Notes: generated from the letters alone by a model not told the origin. A DNA stretch of 38,387 bases from Prochlorothrix hollandica PCC 9006 = CALU 1027 (GCF_000332315.1 NZ_KB235942.1:120299-158685); one strand, 5' to 3'; counted from the stretch's first letter, positions 1 through 9,078 are shown. Translations and numbers: made by a program.

Positions 1-638
1 AGAACCTCAAGGATATTACTATTATCCTCAAAATCACATTAGAGCAATCAGAGGCATTGATTTACCTTACAAGAATCAAACAGGGCGGTTTATTTTTAGC
101 GACGAATCATCTTGACCCGGAAATGTTGTCTCCGTTTCAAGCTTTATCCTTTTATAAAGAGCAACAAGGAACAGAAAGAGGGTTTCGGTTTATCAAAGAC
201 CCTTTGTTTTTTGCTTCTAGTGTTTTTCTCAAAAGTACGAGTCGAATAATGGCTCTGGCTTTTATTATGGCTCTGTCTTTACTGGTATATTCGTTGGGAC
301 AACGAAAGCTTCGCATGGCACTACAACAAGCTGAAGCTTCTGTGCCCAATCAAAAAGGGAAGCCGACTGCTCGACCGACTTTACGATGGATTTTTCAGGG
401 TTTTCAATCGATTCATGTAGTCTTGATAGATGGGGTCAAGTCTTTGATTAAATTGACTGAATTTCAACGTCTAGTCTTGAGATTTTTGGGAAGCCACTGT
501 CAAAAATACTATTGCTTGAGTTGAGCATCCTGCTCTCTCAAGGGAGGAACAGCTCTATCCCCTTGATCTTGCTCTATCCCCCTCTGGCTCTGGGTTCCCT
601 TAATTTTCTGTTTATCTTAGAAACCTGCTGAATGTGGG
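1..638 (+). mobile_element. 3' part of an IS1634-like insertion sequence
   Basis: The element enters from the left edge; only its right part is visible. It carries the C-terminal part of a transposase (3-524) and about 110 bp of non-coding right end. I place the right boundary near 638, after the motif AAACCTGCTGAATGTGGG, because from 639 the sequence reads as the start of a transporter reading frame. The left inverted repeat lies outside the window, so neither the terminal repeat nor the target duplication can be confirmed. Confidence 0.6.
3..524 (+). CDS. IS1634-family (IS4-like DDE) transposase, C-terminal part
   Basis: The frame is open from base 3, so the true start is upstream of the window. 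Visible are GGLFLATNHLD, then a YKEQQ...ERGFRFIKDPLFF block. This matches the Y-R-E-K signature region of IS4-superfamily DDE transposases, in which the glutamate of ERGFRF is the third catalytic acid. The MALAFIMALSLLVYSLGQRKLR segment and RPTLRWIFQGFQ motif that follow are typical of the C-terminus of IS1634-type transposases common in cyanobacteria. The visible stretch has no internal stop and ends at a normal TGA. Whether the element is complete depends on sequence to the left. Base composition is more AT-rich than the neighbouring genes, as expected for a mobile element. Confidence 0.75.
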   Translation, partial: NLKDITIILKITLEQSEALIYLTRIKQGGLFLATNHLDPEMLSPFQALSFYKEQQGTERGFRFIKDPLFFASSVFLKSTSRIMALAFIMALSLLVYSLGQRKLRMALQQAEASVPNQKGKPTARPTLRWIFQGFQSIHVVLIDGVKSLIKLTEFQRLVLRFLGSHCQKYYCLS

Positions 639-1231
639 TTATTAGCCTCTCTTTTCTTCTGTGTCCAAAATGTTATTGTGCGGGTGTTGTTCACCCCTGT
701 TGTTTTAGGGGGGGTGCTGACGACGGGGGGATTTGTGGATCCCAGCGGGGAAGCCAAGGGCTGGGGGTGGGGGCTGGGGTGACCTATGCTTTGTATACGG
801 TCAATGCCCAGTCCTGTTTCGATCGCCTCCATCCCGTACCCTTTACCTGGGTTAGCTTTGGGGTAACGCTCGTTCTGTCTGGCCTGAGTTTGGTGCTGGG
901 ACCGTGGTTAATTCCCCAGTGGGGCGCGAGTCCTGGCCTGATCCCTGAACCGGGGGCGATCGCCGCTGGGGCTTGGACTCCCCTCTGGATCGGGGCGCTG
1001 CTGTCCTCTCTGTGTACCGTAACAGCCCATCTGCTCACCAACCTGGGGATTCGGGCCATTGGAGCCACCACTGCGGCCATGGTCTCCGCCACCAATCCCA
1101 CCCTGACGGTGCTGCTGGCGTGGTTGCTGTTACAGGAACAGTTGGGGGGGGTGCAGTTGCTGGGGGTGGCGATCGTCACCGTCAGTGTGGCCCTCCTCAG
1201 CCGGGAGCATCAATCCCCAGATCGGGCCTAA
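639..1231 (+). pseudogene. DMT/EamA-type transporter remnant, 5'-truncated, internally deleted and frameshifted
   Basis: Two frames carry transporter-like sequence. From 639 to about 780 one frame reads LLASLFFCVQNVIVRVLF and on to GGFVDPSGEAKGWGWGLG, then stops at a TGA. This looks like the first membrane helix of cyanobacterial DMT-family permeases. From about 778 a second frame reads VTYALYTVNAQSCFDRLHP and continues with hydrophobic helices (GIRAIGATTAAMVSATNPTLTVLLAWLLLQEQL) to the stop at 1231, which is the C-terminal half of an EamA domain. The middle helices are missing and the frames do not join. The left end coincides with the IS edge, so the start codon was probably lost to the insertion. 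A sequencing error in the G-rich tract could explain the frame change but not the missing helices. The family assignment is from memory of the fold. Confidence 0.65.
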
Positions 1232-1645
1232 TGGGGGGGAGTGGGGTTTTGGCTGGAGTCGATCGGATCATGCCAAGGTCGGATCATGCCAAGGTCAGGG
1301 CAGGGGGCGATCGCCTTATCCTGACCACGGGTTCTATTCCTGAAGTAAGGGACAGTTCTCCAGTCACTCGCCTCCCCCTAGCATTCTACAAACCCCAGTC
1401 TTTAATCTAGACCTACAGCAGTCCGATATGGGTTGTGTGGTGTGCCCCCTCCGGGCGCACACCACACCAAGGGTTTCAGCCATCGAGATCCTTACAACTG
1501 ATTTAGGATTGCTGTATGGAGATTTCTGTTGCGATCGTCCCAGCCTTCTATTCACCGATTTCCCCTGAACCCCGATCGCAAATATACGGTGGACGGATAG
1601 TCCATTCCCTCAGTAAGCTCAACAGTAACCCCTCAATTTCGTCCT
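1232..1645. other. Intergenic, no gene; contains a family A repeat
   Basis: No convincing reading frame. It holds a direct repeat of GGATCATGCCAAGGTC near 1263-1292 and the family A hairpin element at 1413-1516. Nothing else recognised. Confidence 0.6.
1413..1516 (+). repeat. Family A hairpin repeat, copy 1
   Basis: A MITE-like element of about 104 bp. It begins CTACAGCAGTCC, has a central hairpin GTGTGGTGTGC...GCACACCACAC with a TCC loop, then CAAGGGTTTCAGCCATCGAGAT, and ends AACTGATTTAGGATTGCTGTA. The outer ends are imperfect inverted repeats (TACAGCAGTCC against TACAGCAATCC on the other strand). Four more copies lie at 1909, 14737, 25506 and 25784. Confidence 0.85.
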
Positions 1646-1903
1646 ATGTTTATTCTGCACCGCCAGGATGTTGAGGTTGCTAAACTCCCCCATCCTACGA
1701 ACTCAGATCAGACTATCTTTGTCCTTCGCTACAACGGACTCCTGTTTCAGCTCCTCAAAACCTTTGAGCCTCATCAAGACACAGAGGCCCGCGCTTTTTG
1801 GCGAGAGATTAATGACCAACACGATCGCCCCTGCGTCCTGTTGGAAGAACCCAAACGCTTTAGTGTTTGGGGGCAAATGTCCCAACCGTTGCCAGTGTCT
1901 TAA
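1646..1903 (+). CDS. Small conserved-looking hypothetical protein
   Basis: An 85-residue acidic protein starting MFILHRQDVEVAKL and containing EARAFWREIND and RPCVLLEEPKRFSVWGQM. It resembles small proteins of unknown function that I recall from many cyanobacteria, but I cannot name the family with confidence. There is no signal peptide or membrane segment. No clear Shine-Dalgarno precedes the ATG, which is common in cyanobacteria. It lies between two family A repeat copies and has no operon partner. No function is proposed. Confidence 0.6.
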   Translation: MFILHRQDVEVAKLPHPTNSDQTIFVLRYNGLLFQLLKTFEPHQDTEARAFWREINDQHDRPCVLLEEPKRFSVWGQMSQPLPVS

Positions 1904-1908
1904 GGTAT

Positions 1909-2012
1909 CTAAAGCAGTCCTAAATGGGTCGTGGGGTGTGCCCCCTCCGGGTGTACACCACACCAAGGGTTTTAGCCATCGAGATGCCTACAACTGATTT
2001 AGGGTTGCTGTA
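1909..2012 (+). repeat. Family A hairpin repeat, copy 2
   Basis: Same layout as copy 1 (AAGCAGTCCTAAATGGGTCG at the left, CAACTGATTTAGGGTTGCTGTA at the right). The central hairpin is more degraded: GGTGTGCCCCCTCCGGGTGTACACC has several mismatches. A short AGCTGTAGCTGTAGG tract and then a family B element follow it. Confidence 0.8.
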
Positions 2013-2050
2013 TGCGGTTTGTCTATGAAGGGGTAAAAGTAGCTGTAGCT

Positions 2051-2168
2051 GTAGGTTGGGTAGAGGGATGAAACTCAACAAGCAACCTATAACGTGTCCT
2101 GTTGGGTTTCGCCCTTGGAGTTTGTACCCCTGGATCCTGAAGGATTGCCAGATCAACCCAACCTACCG
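2051..2168 (+). repeat. Family B repeat, copy 1
   Basis: Starts GTAGGTTGGGTAGAGG, continues through GTTGGGTTTCGCCC, and ends with CAACCCAACCTACC, the reverse complement of the left end. It is therefore a long inverted repeat. Related copies: 2185, 13352, 14699 (partial), 22530 and 22656. Confidence 0.7.
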
Positions 2169-2184
2169 ATCTATGAGCAAAATC

Positions 2185-2303
2185 GTAGGTTGGGTAGAGG
2201 TATGAAACCCAACCAGCAACCTATAACCTGTCTCCGTTGGGTTTCGCTCCGTGGGGTTGTGACAATGAGCCTAGAATAGTTGCAAGCTCTACCCAACCTA
2301 CGG
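2185..2303 (+). repeat. Family B repeat, copy 2
   Basis: Begins GTAGGTTGGGTAGAGGTATG, contains GTTGGGTTTCGCTCC, and ends CTCTACCCAACCTACGG, giving terminal inverted repeats of about 15 bp. It is in the same orientation as, and directly follows, copy 1. Confidence 0.75.
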
Positions 2304-2426
2304 AAACGACAGAAACATGAGCCTGTCAGAAGTTGTGTCAGTCCAGCAAGGGGCTGGGCTGGGGATCATGTCAGCCGTCGAGGTGACGGGGAAAGAGCGC
2401 TGTTCTCTGCTTTTCCCCCCTCTGGT

Positions 2427-2478
2427 TTCTGATGGGACTTTCTGATGGGACTTTCTGATGGGACTTTCTGATGGGACT
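2427..2478. repeat. 13-bp tandem array, four units, at the cysK stop codon
   Basis: Unit TTCTGATGGGACT is repeated four times without change. The last unit overlaps the first base of the cysK stop triplet (TTA on this strand, 2478-2480). Confidence 0.9.
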
Positions 2479-3413
2479 TATAGATCCTGAAAGAGGGGCG
2501 TGCTGAGGTACCGTTCCCCAAAACTGGGTAAAATAACCACAATTAATTTATCAGCATTCTCTGGACGCTGGCCCACTTGCACCGCTGCCCACAGCGCCGC
2601 CCCACTGGAAATACCCGATAATAGCCCTTCTTCCCGCGCTAGTCGCCGTCCGTAGGCGATCGCATCATCATCGCTCACGGTTACCACTTCATCAATCAAA
2701 TCCTTCCGCAACACCGCCGGGACAAACCCCGCCCCAATGCCCTGGATTTTATGGGGTCCAGGGGATCCTCCCGACAGCACCGGGCTACTGACTGGTTCCA
2801 CAGCGATGGCTTTAAAGCTGGGTTTACGCTGTTTCAGCACCTCCGTAATGCCGGTGATGGTACCGCCGGTGCCCACCCCCGATACCACCATATCCACCAG
2901 GCCATCGGTATCGTTCCAGATTTCCTCAGCGGTGGTCTGGCGATGAATGGCCGGGTTCGCGGGGTTCTGGAACTGTTGCAACATATAGGCATCTTCTAGC
3001 CCTTCCACCAAGCTTTGGGCGCGGCGAATACAGCCCGACATGCCTTCCGGTCCAGGGGTGAGTTCCAGTTCTGCCCCATAGGCCCGCAACATGGCGCGGC
3101 GTTCCAGGCTCATGGTTTCCGGCATGGTCAAAATCAACCGGTAGCCCTTGGCAGCAGCGGCCATGGCGAGGGCAATGCCCGTGTTGCCGGAGGTAGGTTC
3201 GACTAAAACGGTTTTGCCGGGGGTAATTAAGCCCTCTTTCTCAGCGGTTTCGATCATGCTGATGCCAATGCGATCCTTGACCGATGAGGAGGGGTTCATG
3301 CTCTCTAATTTGACCAAAATCTGAGCCACGCAACCCTCGGCCTGGGGGATGCGGTTGAGCTGAACGAGGGGAGTATGGCCAATGAGTTGGGTGACATCTG
3401 TGGCGATGCGCAT
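2478..3413 (-). CDS. cysK: Cysteine synthase A (O-acetylserine sulfhydrylase)
   Basis: A cytosolic PLP enzyme that makes L-cysteine from O-acetylserine and sulfide, the last step of sulfate assimilation. The motifs are in the usual order: [11 protein letters not shown] with the PLP lysine (K46 from the chosen start), the substrate loop TSGNTG (about 74-79), the phosphate-binding GTGGT (about 181-185) and GISSGAA near 267. Length is 311 residues, normal for CysK. I chose the ATG at 3413 ([20 protein letters not shown]) over the frame opening at 3443, because AGGA lies upstream of it and family members start just before the IGxTPL motif. It is monocistronic, and a 13-bp tandem array begins at its stop. 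CysM is a less likely alternative. Confidence 0.93.
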   Translation of the reverse strand: MRIATDVTQLIGHTPLVQLNRIPQAEGCVAQILVKLESMNPSSSVKDRIGISMIETAEKEGLITPGKTVLVEPTSGNTGIALAMAAAAKGYRLILTMPETMSLERRAMLRAYGAELELTPGPEGMSGCIRRAQSLVEGLEDAYMLQQFQNPANPAIHRQTTAEEIWNDTDGLVDMVVSGVGTGGTITGITEVLKQRKPSFKAIAVEPVSSPVLSGGSPGPHKIQGIGAGFVPAVLRKDLIDEVVTVSDDDAIAYGRRLAREEGLLSGISSGAALWAAVQVGQRPENADKLIVVILPSFGERYLSTPLFQDL

Positions 3414-3518
3414 GGCGGGTTCCTGGTAAGGGTGATGGACCAACGATGCCCCCGCAGCGGTATCGTCGTCAACCCTTCTGGGCGGACTGGTGCGGGTGAT
3501 GTTCCTGGGGTCGATCGT

Positions 3519-4394
3519 CTAAGGGCTGGCGGGTTGGCGGGGTTCTGGGGACAGGGCGGGGGGATCGGTGTTTAGGGGGCTGGGATCAGGGGAATCAGTG
3601 TTGGGATCGGCGGGATCGATGCTGGAACCAGCCGTGGAACCAGCGTTGGGATCGGCGGGATCAGCCGTGGGATCAGCCGTGGGATCGATGCTGGGATCAG
3701 CAGGGCTAACGATCGCGTCAGTGTCACCATGGAGGATGCGACCGACCCGGTTGATCATGATGTGGCAGCGATCGGAATTCAAGACAGAACCCGATTCTCC
3801 CCCCACCCCGGCATCCCCCTCCAGGATCCCCGGATCTGAGCTAACCAGTTCCTGCTTCGCACAGGTGTAGGCTCCCAGGAATTCCCCCCGCAAGTTAAAG
3901 ACGCGGGTGTTGTACCCGGCGCGGCTGGCTTCGCCCCCAAAGGCTTGGATAAATTCATAGCGGTTGAAGTAGTCCATGATGCTCCAGCGCTGGAGGTTGA
4001 CCACCAGATCGACTCGACCTTGGCGATCGTCCTGGGGCAAATAGGTCAGCCAGGTGCTGACCAGCTTTTTATATTGGGAGGACTGGGCTTCAAATTGCTC
4101 CTGCATCCACCAGAGGCTGGGGGGGGTGAGGCCGTTTTGACAGATGGTTTCTGGGGTCAGGATCAGGTTGCTGGCCAGTTGGAGGGCGCTGTCGGGACAG
4201 GTGGCCACTTTGCGGTTGGGATCCTGAATAAAGTTGAGGTTGAGGGGGGAAAGGTTGGGTCCGGGAATGGCAGGAACTGGATCGGGTTCGGCTATCTCCG
4301 GGGCGATCGTCGGGGACTGGGCCAGACTGGCTAGGGGGACCATCAGGAGGGTTGCCAAGGCCAAGGGCAGCAAGGACAGGGAGCGATGAACCAT
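3519..4394 (-). CDS. Secreted hypothetical protein with D/P-rich C-terminal tail
   Basis: A 291-residue protein with a clear signal peptide (hydrophobic core LLPLALATLLMVPLASLA, probable cleavage near residue 25 before QS). It should therefore be exported to the periplasm or beyond. The central part (about 50-215) is folded-looking, with several cysteines, and contains WWMQEQFEAQSSQY and LVVNLQRWSIMDYFNRYEFIQAFG. From about residue 230 to the end it is low-complexity and repetitive in DP, ADP and TD motifs (SIDPTADPTADPADP), and probably disordered. I do not recognise the family. The gap of 105 bp to cysK and the shared strand allow, but do not prove, co-transcription. Confidence 0.75.
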   Translation of the reverse strand: MVHRSLSLLPLALATLLMVPLASLAQSPTIAPEIAEPDPVPAIPGPNLSPLNLNFIQDPNRKVATCPDSALQLASNLILTPETICQNGLTPPSLWWMQEQFEAQSSQYKKLVSTWLTYLPQDDRQGRVDLVVNLQRWSIMDYFNRYEFIQAFGGEASRAGYNTRVFNLRGEFLGAYTCAKQELVSSDPGILEGDAGVGGESGSVLNSDRCHIMINRVGRILHGDTDAIVSPADPSIDPTADPTADPADPNAGSTAGSSIDPADPNTDSPDPSPLNTDPPALSPEPRQPASP

Positions 4395-4806
4395 GGTGCA
4401 GGGGGGGCAGAGGGGGGGTTAAGGGCAGTTGAAGTCTGGGGGAGGGTATTTGTTCCGGGTTGTAATTCTAGATTATGGTTCTGGGTTGCGATTCTGGGCT
4501 GTAATTCTAGGGTATGGTTCTGGGTTGCGATTCCAGGAACCGATCGGGGGGCTGAACTTTAAGCTAATGCTCCATAAAACTGACGTTAGATAAAACTAAG
4601 GCTAAGGAGACTAGGAAAACGAAACTGAGTTAGTCAGGACTGAAGTCCTCACTACGAACTGATTGCGCTGGGTGTCGATGGGTTTGCTGGGTTAGTCTGG
4701 GTTACTGATATCAGACTAAGGCTACGCAAAACCTAAGGCTACACAAAATCTAAGGCTACACAAAACCTCAAGCTATACAAAACTTCAGGCTATACAAAAC
4801 CTCAGG
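4395..4806. other. Intergenic region between pAgo and the secreted protein gene
   Basis: No gene. It holds two copies of a 39-bp unit starting GTAATTCTAG (4462 and 4501), a short GGACTGAAGTCC palindromic motif near 4638 related to the 11.7-kb repeats, and a 17-bp tandem array running into the Argonaute stop codon. Confidence 0.6.
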
Positions 4807-4817
4807 CTATACAAAGT
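4718..4817. repeat. 17-bp tandem array, about six units, spanning the Argonaute stop codon
   Basis: Units such as AAGGCTACGCAAAACCT and CAGGCTATACAAAACCT repeat from 4718. The last unit (4803 onward) contains the Argonaute stop codon (CTA on this strand, 4807-4809) and its final codons. The array therefore looks as if it grew outward from the gene end. Confidence 0.9.
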
Positions 4818-7035
4818 ATAGGCAGTGTTCCCGCTGCACATCGGGGGGTAGGAGACCCTGGAGGGTGACCTCGGCGATGCGATCGGCGTAGTAGGTGGTA
4901 ATGGGTAGGCGAATGGTTTGACTGCTGCCCCCATGGATTTTGCTGAGCCAATAGACCTGTTCCGCCAGCACCAGGAGATCAGTATCACCCTGGCGGCGAC
5001 GGATGAGGAGGGGCTTAGGGGAAGCATGGCGGCTAATTTTGGTTTCGTTTTTTCCTGTGGTCAAAACAATGGCTTCCTGGGGGCTATGTTCCCAGCCCCA
5101 ACCCCGATGGGGATTGTCCCAGGTCGTCGTGCCGTTCTTTTCAACCCTCTGCGCCGCCCGCACTAGATGCTGTTTGACCACCTCCACCAGATCCAGGCGT
5201 TGGAGACCCTGAGTCCGCAGTTCTGCTTCTAGGGCTTTGAGGGTGGCCAGTTCCCTAGTCTTGAAAGTGCCATCACGGTGAATCACCAAGTGTTCTAGGG
5301 GATTGCCGGTTCTTAGCTCAAATTCCTGGAATAAGCCCCGGAGGATTTGGCGTAAACTGTCATCACTAAAGGTTTCCCCCGTTTGCAAGGATACACTCGA
5401 CCAGCCGATGACCTGTCCGTGGGCATCCACCACAAAGGCCGAAGCCCCCACGGTGCGCCCCTCCTTAGTGCCCAAGTCCAAACCGACAAAGGCTTGGGCC
5501 GTTCCGGGCATCGATCGCAACTGCCAGGGCAAATACCCCAATTTGACCAGAATCCCAAAGACGACATTTTGATCTCGCCCTGAGTTTCCCGGCTGGTTCA
5601 TGGTGTCTTGAGTCACCATTTGGGACGGCAATTTAGCCCGGTGCAACTGGCGCTTGAAGGTTTTGTAGGGATCAATGTGGGGGTTGTAGCTACGATCGCG
5701 GCTATCGGGCACAAAGGCAAAAACCAACTGGCAAGCATCGGGCAAACCTTGGCAAACCCGCTGTAAACCCATGGCATCCTGGGGATTATAAGCCCTAGAC
5801 TCTCCCGCTGGGCTTAAGTCAATGCCAAACTTCAAAAAGGTCTCCCTTAACTTCTGCATATAGCGCTTCATACGCGGTTCCCAGGCTTCGGGGTAGAGCA
5901 CTTGAGTCCGAATGCGATCGGGTTTCTGCAATAGGTGCTGGTCGTTCCATCCTTGCCAGGGTTCTGCATAATACCGGTGCTGAGGGTTGGTTGCGCAATC
6001 TACGCCAAAGTCTAAGTTGCGCTGGCGATCGCCCTGGACAAAGGTGGTTAGGCGGGGGGGGTGGCGCAGGCTGGGTTCAAAGTAGAGGCGATCGCCGCAG
6101 TAAAACCCTTTAGCATTGACTGCGGCGATGGCTTTTTGGGCCTTTTCAATTTTTTGCGTCAGGGAACAGATGAGAGTATCGAGGGTTTTCTTGTTAAGGT
6201 CACTGCGATCGTACAGGGGTTGGAGCAGTTGGGGTAAGTGTAAAATTTCCTTGGTTTGGTTAAAGTAGCGGATTTTTACCGCTCGTTGCTGGGGATCTAG
6301 GCGATCGGGGTTAATATTCTTCAGGTAGCCCTTTTCCTGGTGATAGTCTAACAGACTCCGGTTCCCCAGTTCTGCTACCCGCTCGCCAATGGTGATGTCT
6401 GCCATTCCCACCCACTCGCAGCCTTTATGGTCATAGGTTTGACTCAGGCGATGACGGGGCTTGAGGTTCCCTAAGCCCCATCGATCCAAGGACTGCCGCG
6501 ATCGATATTCATGGGCAAAGTCCATCACTAGAATTAAATGCCCCTCTCGATCGCGGTTAAAATCAAAGGTCATGTAAAGCAGAGCTTCCGCACTGTTATC
6601 TATGATTTTGGGAGGATCTAAAGAATAAATGCGCTTTCGAGCTTCTAAGACATGACTAGACCGCATAGCTTTGAAAATACCGTTGAATTGGTAATTGCAA
6701 AACTTAAACAAGAGGGAACTCCGGATCGGGTCTGCCAGATCGATGGGTTCCGTGTCTAACCGTTCCACCACCGCTTGGGATGCCTGGGAGCGATACCCCC
6801 GCGCCATAGATCCGGCGATCCGGTCCCAGGCTAGATGGGGCGGATAAACTAGGGCTGCCCTGGAGGTGTCGATCTCCAGCCAGTGTTTGAGGTGATATCT
6901 GGCCTGACTCGCCAGTCGTCGCAGATCTTGGATGGGATCCCCGTCGCTGGGGGTTAAGGGGCGCAGGCGATCGCACGACATGGCAACCGCCCCAAGGGGT
7001 TGAGTACTTCTGAAGCTGAGTTCGTAGATGGACAT
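4807..7035 (-). CDS. ago: Long prokaryotic Argonaute with intact catalytic tetrad
   Basis: Predicted guide-directed nuclease of 742 residues, the usual length for long-A pAgos. By position the order is N and L1 (about 1-220), PAZ-like (about 228-280, LLDYHQEKGYL...LPQLLQPLY), L2, MID (about 380-515) and PIWI (about 515-742). The MID 5'-phosphate pocket is visible as Y457, K461, Q472 and K498, in the spacing seen in AfPiwi and TtAgo. The PIWI tetrad is D520 (VGLDLGT), glutamate finger E554 (QTGETF), D588 (HRDG) and D718 (YYADRIAEV), so DEDD. The C-terminus ends LYFV, the hydrophobic end normal for Argonautes. SeAgo and LrAgo are known cyanobacterial long-A proteins using DNA guides against DNA; by inference this one does the same. 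No nuclease, helicase or SIR2/TIR partner adjoins it. The ATG at 7035 lacks an obvious ribosome site; M19 is a possible alternative. Confidence 0.92.
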   Translation of the reverse strand: MSIYELSFRSTQPLGAVAMSCDRLRPLTPSDGDPIQDLRRLASQARYHLKHWLEIDTSRAALVYPPHLAWDRIAGSMARGYRSQASQAVVERLDTEPIDLADPIRSSLLFKFCNYQFNGIFKAMRSSHVLEARKRIYSLDPPKIIDNSAEALLYMTFDFNRDREGHLILVMDFAHEYRSRQSLDRWGLGNLKPRHRLSQTYDHKGCEWVGMADITIGERVAELGNRSLLDYHQEKGYLKNINPDRLDPQQRAVKIRYFNQTKEILHLPQLLQPLYDRSDLNKKTLDTLICSLTQKIEKAQKAIAAVNAKGFYCGDRLYFEPSLRHPPRLTTFVQGDRQRNLDFGVDCATNPQHRYYAEPWQGWNDQHLLQKPDRIRTQVLYPEAWEPRMKRYMQKLRETFLKFGIDLSPAGESRAYNPQDAMGLQRVCQGLPDACQLVFAFVPDSRDRSYNPHIDPYKTFKRQLHRAKLPSQMVTQDTMNQPGNSGRDQNVVFGILVKLGYLPWQLRSMPGTAQAFVGLDLGTKEGRTVGASAFVVDAHGQVIGWSSVSLQTGETFSDDSLRQILRGLFQEFELRTGNPLEHLVIHRDGTFKTRELATLKALEAELRTQGLQRLDLVEVVKQHLVRAAQRVEKNGTTTWDNPHRGWGWEHSPQEAIVLTTGKNETKISRHASPKPLLIRRRQGDTDLLVLAEQVYWLSKIHGGSSQTIRLPITTYYADRIAEVTLQGLLPPDVQREHCLYFV

Positions 7036-7152
7036 CGGAAGGGGGAGGCTAGGGTTAATAAACGGGGAGGGTCAGGTCGCGATCGCAACCCTATCCTAGG
7101 CACTGAGATTCCGATCCTATCAAGGAACCGCCTAAGGGAACCGATAGACTAA
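7036..7152. promoter_or_regulatory. Divergent intergenic region of Argonaute and ABC exporter
   Basis: The 117 bp between two divergent starts must hold both promoters unless transcription enters from further away. I see no clear operator palindrome or strong -10/-35 pair. The region contains one CGCGATCGC (HIP1-type) site near 7078. Confidence 0.4.
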
Positions 7153-8961
7153 ATGGGTTCCCCTAGGGCCATACCCGTGTCTACCTCCCATCCCCTATCC
7201 CGTCTGTTGCACTACAGCCGCGCCCATCGGCGCACCACGATCGTTGCCTCCCTCTGTTCCGTCCTCAACAAAATCTTCGACCTGGCTCCCCCCCTCCTCA
7301 TCGGCATGGCCGTGGACGTAGTGGTACAGCAGCAGGATTCCCTCGTCGCTACCTGGGGAATTCCCAGTATTCGGGGACAATTAGCGGTTTTATCTCTGTT
7401 AACCCTGATCGTCTGGGGACTGGAATCCGTCTTTGAGTATGCCTATGACTGCCTCTGGCGCAACCTGGCCCAAACCCTGCAACACGAACTGCGCCTCCAT
7501 GCCTATGGCCACCTCCAAGACCTGGAAATGGGTTTCTTTGAAGACCGCAGCACCGGCAACCTCTTGGCTATCCTCAATGATGATGTCAACCAGTTAGAGC
7601 GATTTCTCGATCGCGGAGCCACAGAAATCCTCCATGTCATCACCACCGTCATCGTCGTGGGGGGCGGCTTTTTCATCTTGGCCCCCGGTGTGGCCTGGAT
7701 GGCCATGTTACCCATGCCCTTTATCCTCTGGGGTTCCTTCGCTTTCCAGGATAAACTCGCGCCCCATTACGCCGAAGTGCGGGAAAAGTCGGGCTTTATT
7801 AATATGCGGCTGGCCAATAACCTTACGGGAATTGCGACCATTAAAAGCTTTGCAGCGGAAGCCTACGAACGCGATCGCGTCAGTGGCGACAGTGAAGCCT
7901 ACCGCCGCAGCAACCGCCGCGCCATCCGCCTCAGCGCTGCCTTTATTCCCCTGATCCGCATTTTCATTTTGGTGGGATTCACCGCTACCCTCTATTTTGG
8001 CGGGGTAGCCGCCGTGGAAGGAACCCTGGCCGTGGGCACCTACAGCGTGTTAGTCTTCATCACCCAGCGCCTCCTCTGGCCCCTGACCCGCCTGGGGGAA
8101 ACCTTGGATCAATACCAGCGGGCCATGGCCTCCACCCGCCGCATTCTCGACCTCCTGGATACCCCCATTGCCATCCGTCCCGGCACCACGCCCCTGATTC
8201 CAGCCCAGGTGCAGGGGGCGGTGCGGTTCCAGGATATTACCTTTGCCTACCGCGATCGGGACCCCGTGGTGCAAGCCCTCAGTTTAGAGATTCCCCCTGG
8301 CCAAACCATTGGGGTCGTGGGATCCACGGGTTCCGGCAAAAGTACCCTGGTTAAGCTGTTGTTGCGGTTCTATGAGGTGCAACAGGGGCTGATCACTCTG
8401 GATGGTCAAGATATCCGGGATCTGAATCTGGGGGATCTGCGGCGCTGCATTGGTTGGGTCAGCCAGGATGTGTTTCTGTTCCATGGCACCGTGGCGGAAA
8501 ACATTCGCTATGGCAGCTTTGAGGCCACCGATGCGGCGGTGATGGAGGCGGCTCAACAGGCGGAGGCCCATGATTTTATCCAAGGCTTACCCCAGGGTTA
8601 CGACACCATCGTTGGTGAGCGGGGCCAGAAACTGTCGGGGGGACAGCGGCAACGGTTGGCCATCGCCCGCGCCCTGCTCAAGGATCCCCCGATTTTGATT
8701 TTGGATGAGGCCACCTCCGCCGTAGACAACGAAACCGAAGCGGCAATTCAGCGATCCCTGGAGCATATCACCGTAAACCGCACCACTATCGCCATTGCCC
8801 ATCGTTTATCCACCATTCGCAACGCCGATCGCATCTATGTCATGGAATTTGGTCGCCTGGTGGAACAGGGCACCCATGAGGATCTGCTGGCCCTGGATGG
8901 GGTGTATGCCAGTCTCTGGCGGGTTCAGTCCGGCCTGCGATCGGGGCAACTGGTGCATTAA
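7153..8961 (+). CDS. ABC exporter, fused membrane and ATPase domains (MsbA/MDR type)
   Basis: A 602-residue half-transporter expected to work as a homodimer in the cytoplasmic membrane, exporting lipids or drugs. An N-terminal six-helix ABC membrane domain (about 25-330) includes the [25 protein letters not shown] coupling-helix region. The ATPase domain (about 355-590) has Walker [10 protein letters not shown] (about 390-398), Q-loop region [18 protein letters not shown], signature [16 protein letters not shown] (about 493), Walker [13 protein letters not shown] (about 515-526) and H-loop IAHRLST. All ATPase residues look intact. Substrate cannot be told from sequence. It is divergent from the Argonaute gene and appears monocistronic. 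Confidence 0.92.
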   Translation: MGSPRAIPVSTSHPLSRLLHYSRAHRRTTIVASLCSVLNKIFDLAPPLLIGMAVDVVVQQQDSLVATWGIPSIRGQLAVLSLLTLIVWGLESVFEYAYDCLWRNLAQTLQHELRLHAYGHLQDLEMGFFEDRSTGNLLAILNDDVNQLERFLDRGATEILHVITTVIVVGGGFFILAPGVAWMAMLPMPFILWGSFAFQDKLAPHYAEVREKSGFINMRLANNLTGIATIKSFAAEAYERDRVSGDSEAYRRSNRRAIRLSAAFIPLIRIFILVGFTATLYFGGVAAVEGTLAVGTYSVLVFITQRLLWPLTRLGETLDQYQRAMASTRRILDLLDTPIAIRPGTTPLIPAQVQGAVRFQDITFAYRDRDPVVQALSLEIPPGQTIGVVGSTGSGKSTLVKLLLRFYEVQQGLITLDGQDIRDLNLGDLRRCIGWVSQDVFLFHGTVAENIRYGSFEATDAAVMEAAQQAEAHDFIQGLPQGYDTIVGERGQKLSGGQRQRLAIARALLKDPPILILDEATSAVDNETEAAIQRSLEHITVNRTTIAIAHRLSTIRNADRIYVMEFGRLVEQGTHEDLLALDGVYASLWRVQSGLRSGQLVH

Positions 8962-9078
8962 ATCCGCCCCCGGCTTGGCTCCCCTCTGGCTAGAAAGGGT
9001 CTGCATCCATCATCCCCCTGGAACCTCCCGAGGCCATGGGCTAGAATTGTGGTGACTGCCCTGCCTGGACGCTGCCCC

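Larger units (their letters stand above)
1904..2477. other. Intergenic repeat-filled stretch downstream of cysK
   Basis: No gene seen. The stretch is filled with a family A copy (1909-2012), two family B copies (2051-2168 and 2185-2303) and a 13-bp tandem array (2427-2478) touching the cysK stop codon. Confidence 0.65.

Noticed and set aside
784-1179. Minus-strand frame opposite the transporter remnant
   Set aside because: It is a shadow of the EamA coding strand and has no features of its own.
4718-4817. Possible CRISPR-like array near the Argonaute gene
   Set aside because: The 17-bp units follow one another directly, with no unique spacers between them. It is a plain tandem repeat.
4807-8961. 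Argonaute and ABC exporter as a two-gene defence operon
   Set aside because: The genes are divergent with 117 bp between them, and the exporter is an ordinary MsbA-type protein. Nothing beyond proximity links them.
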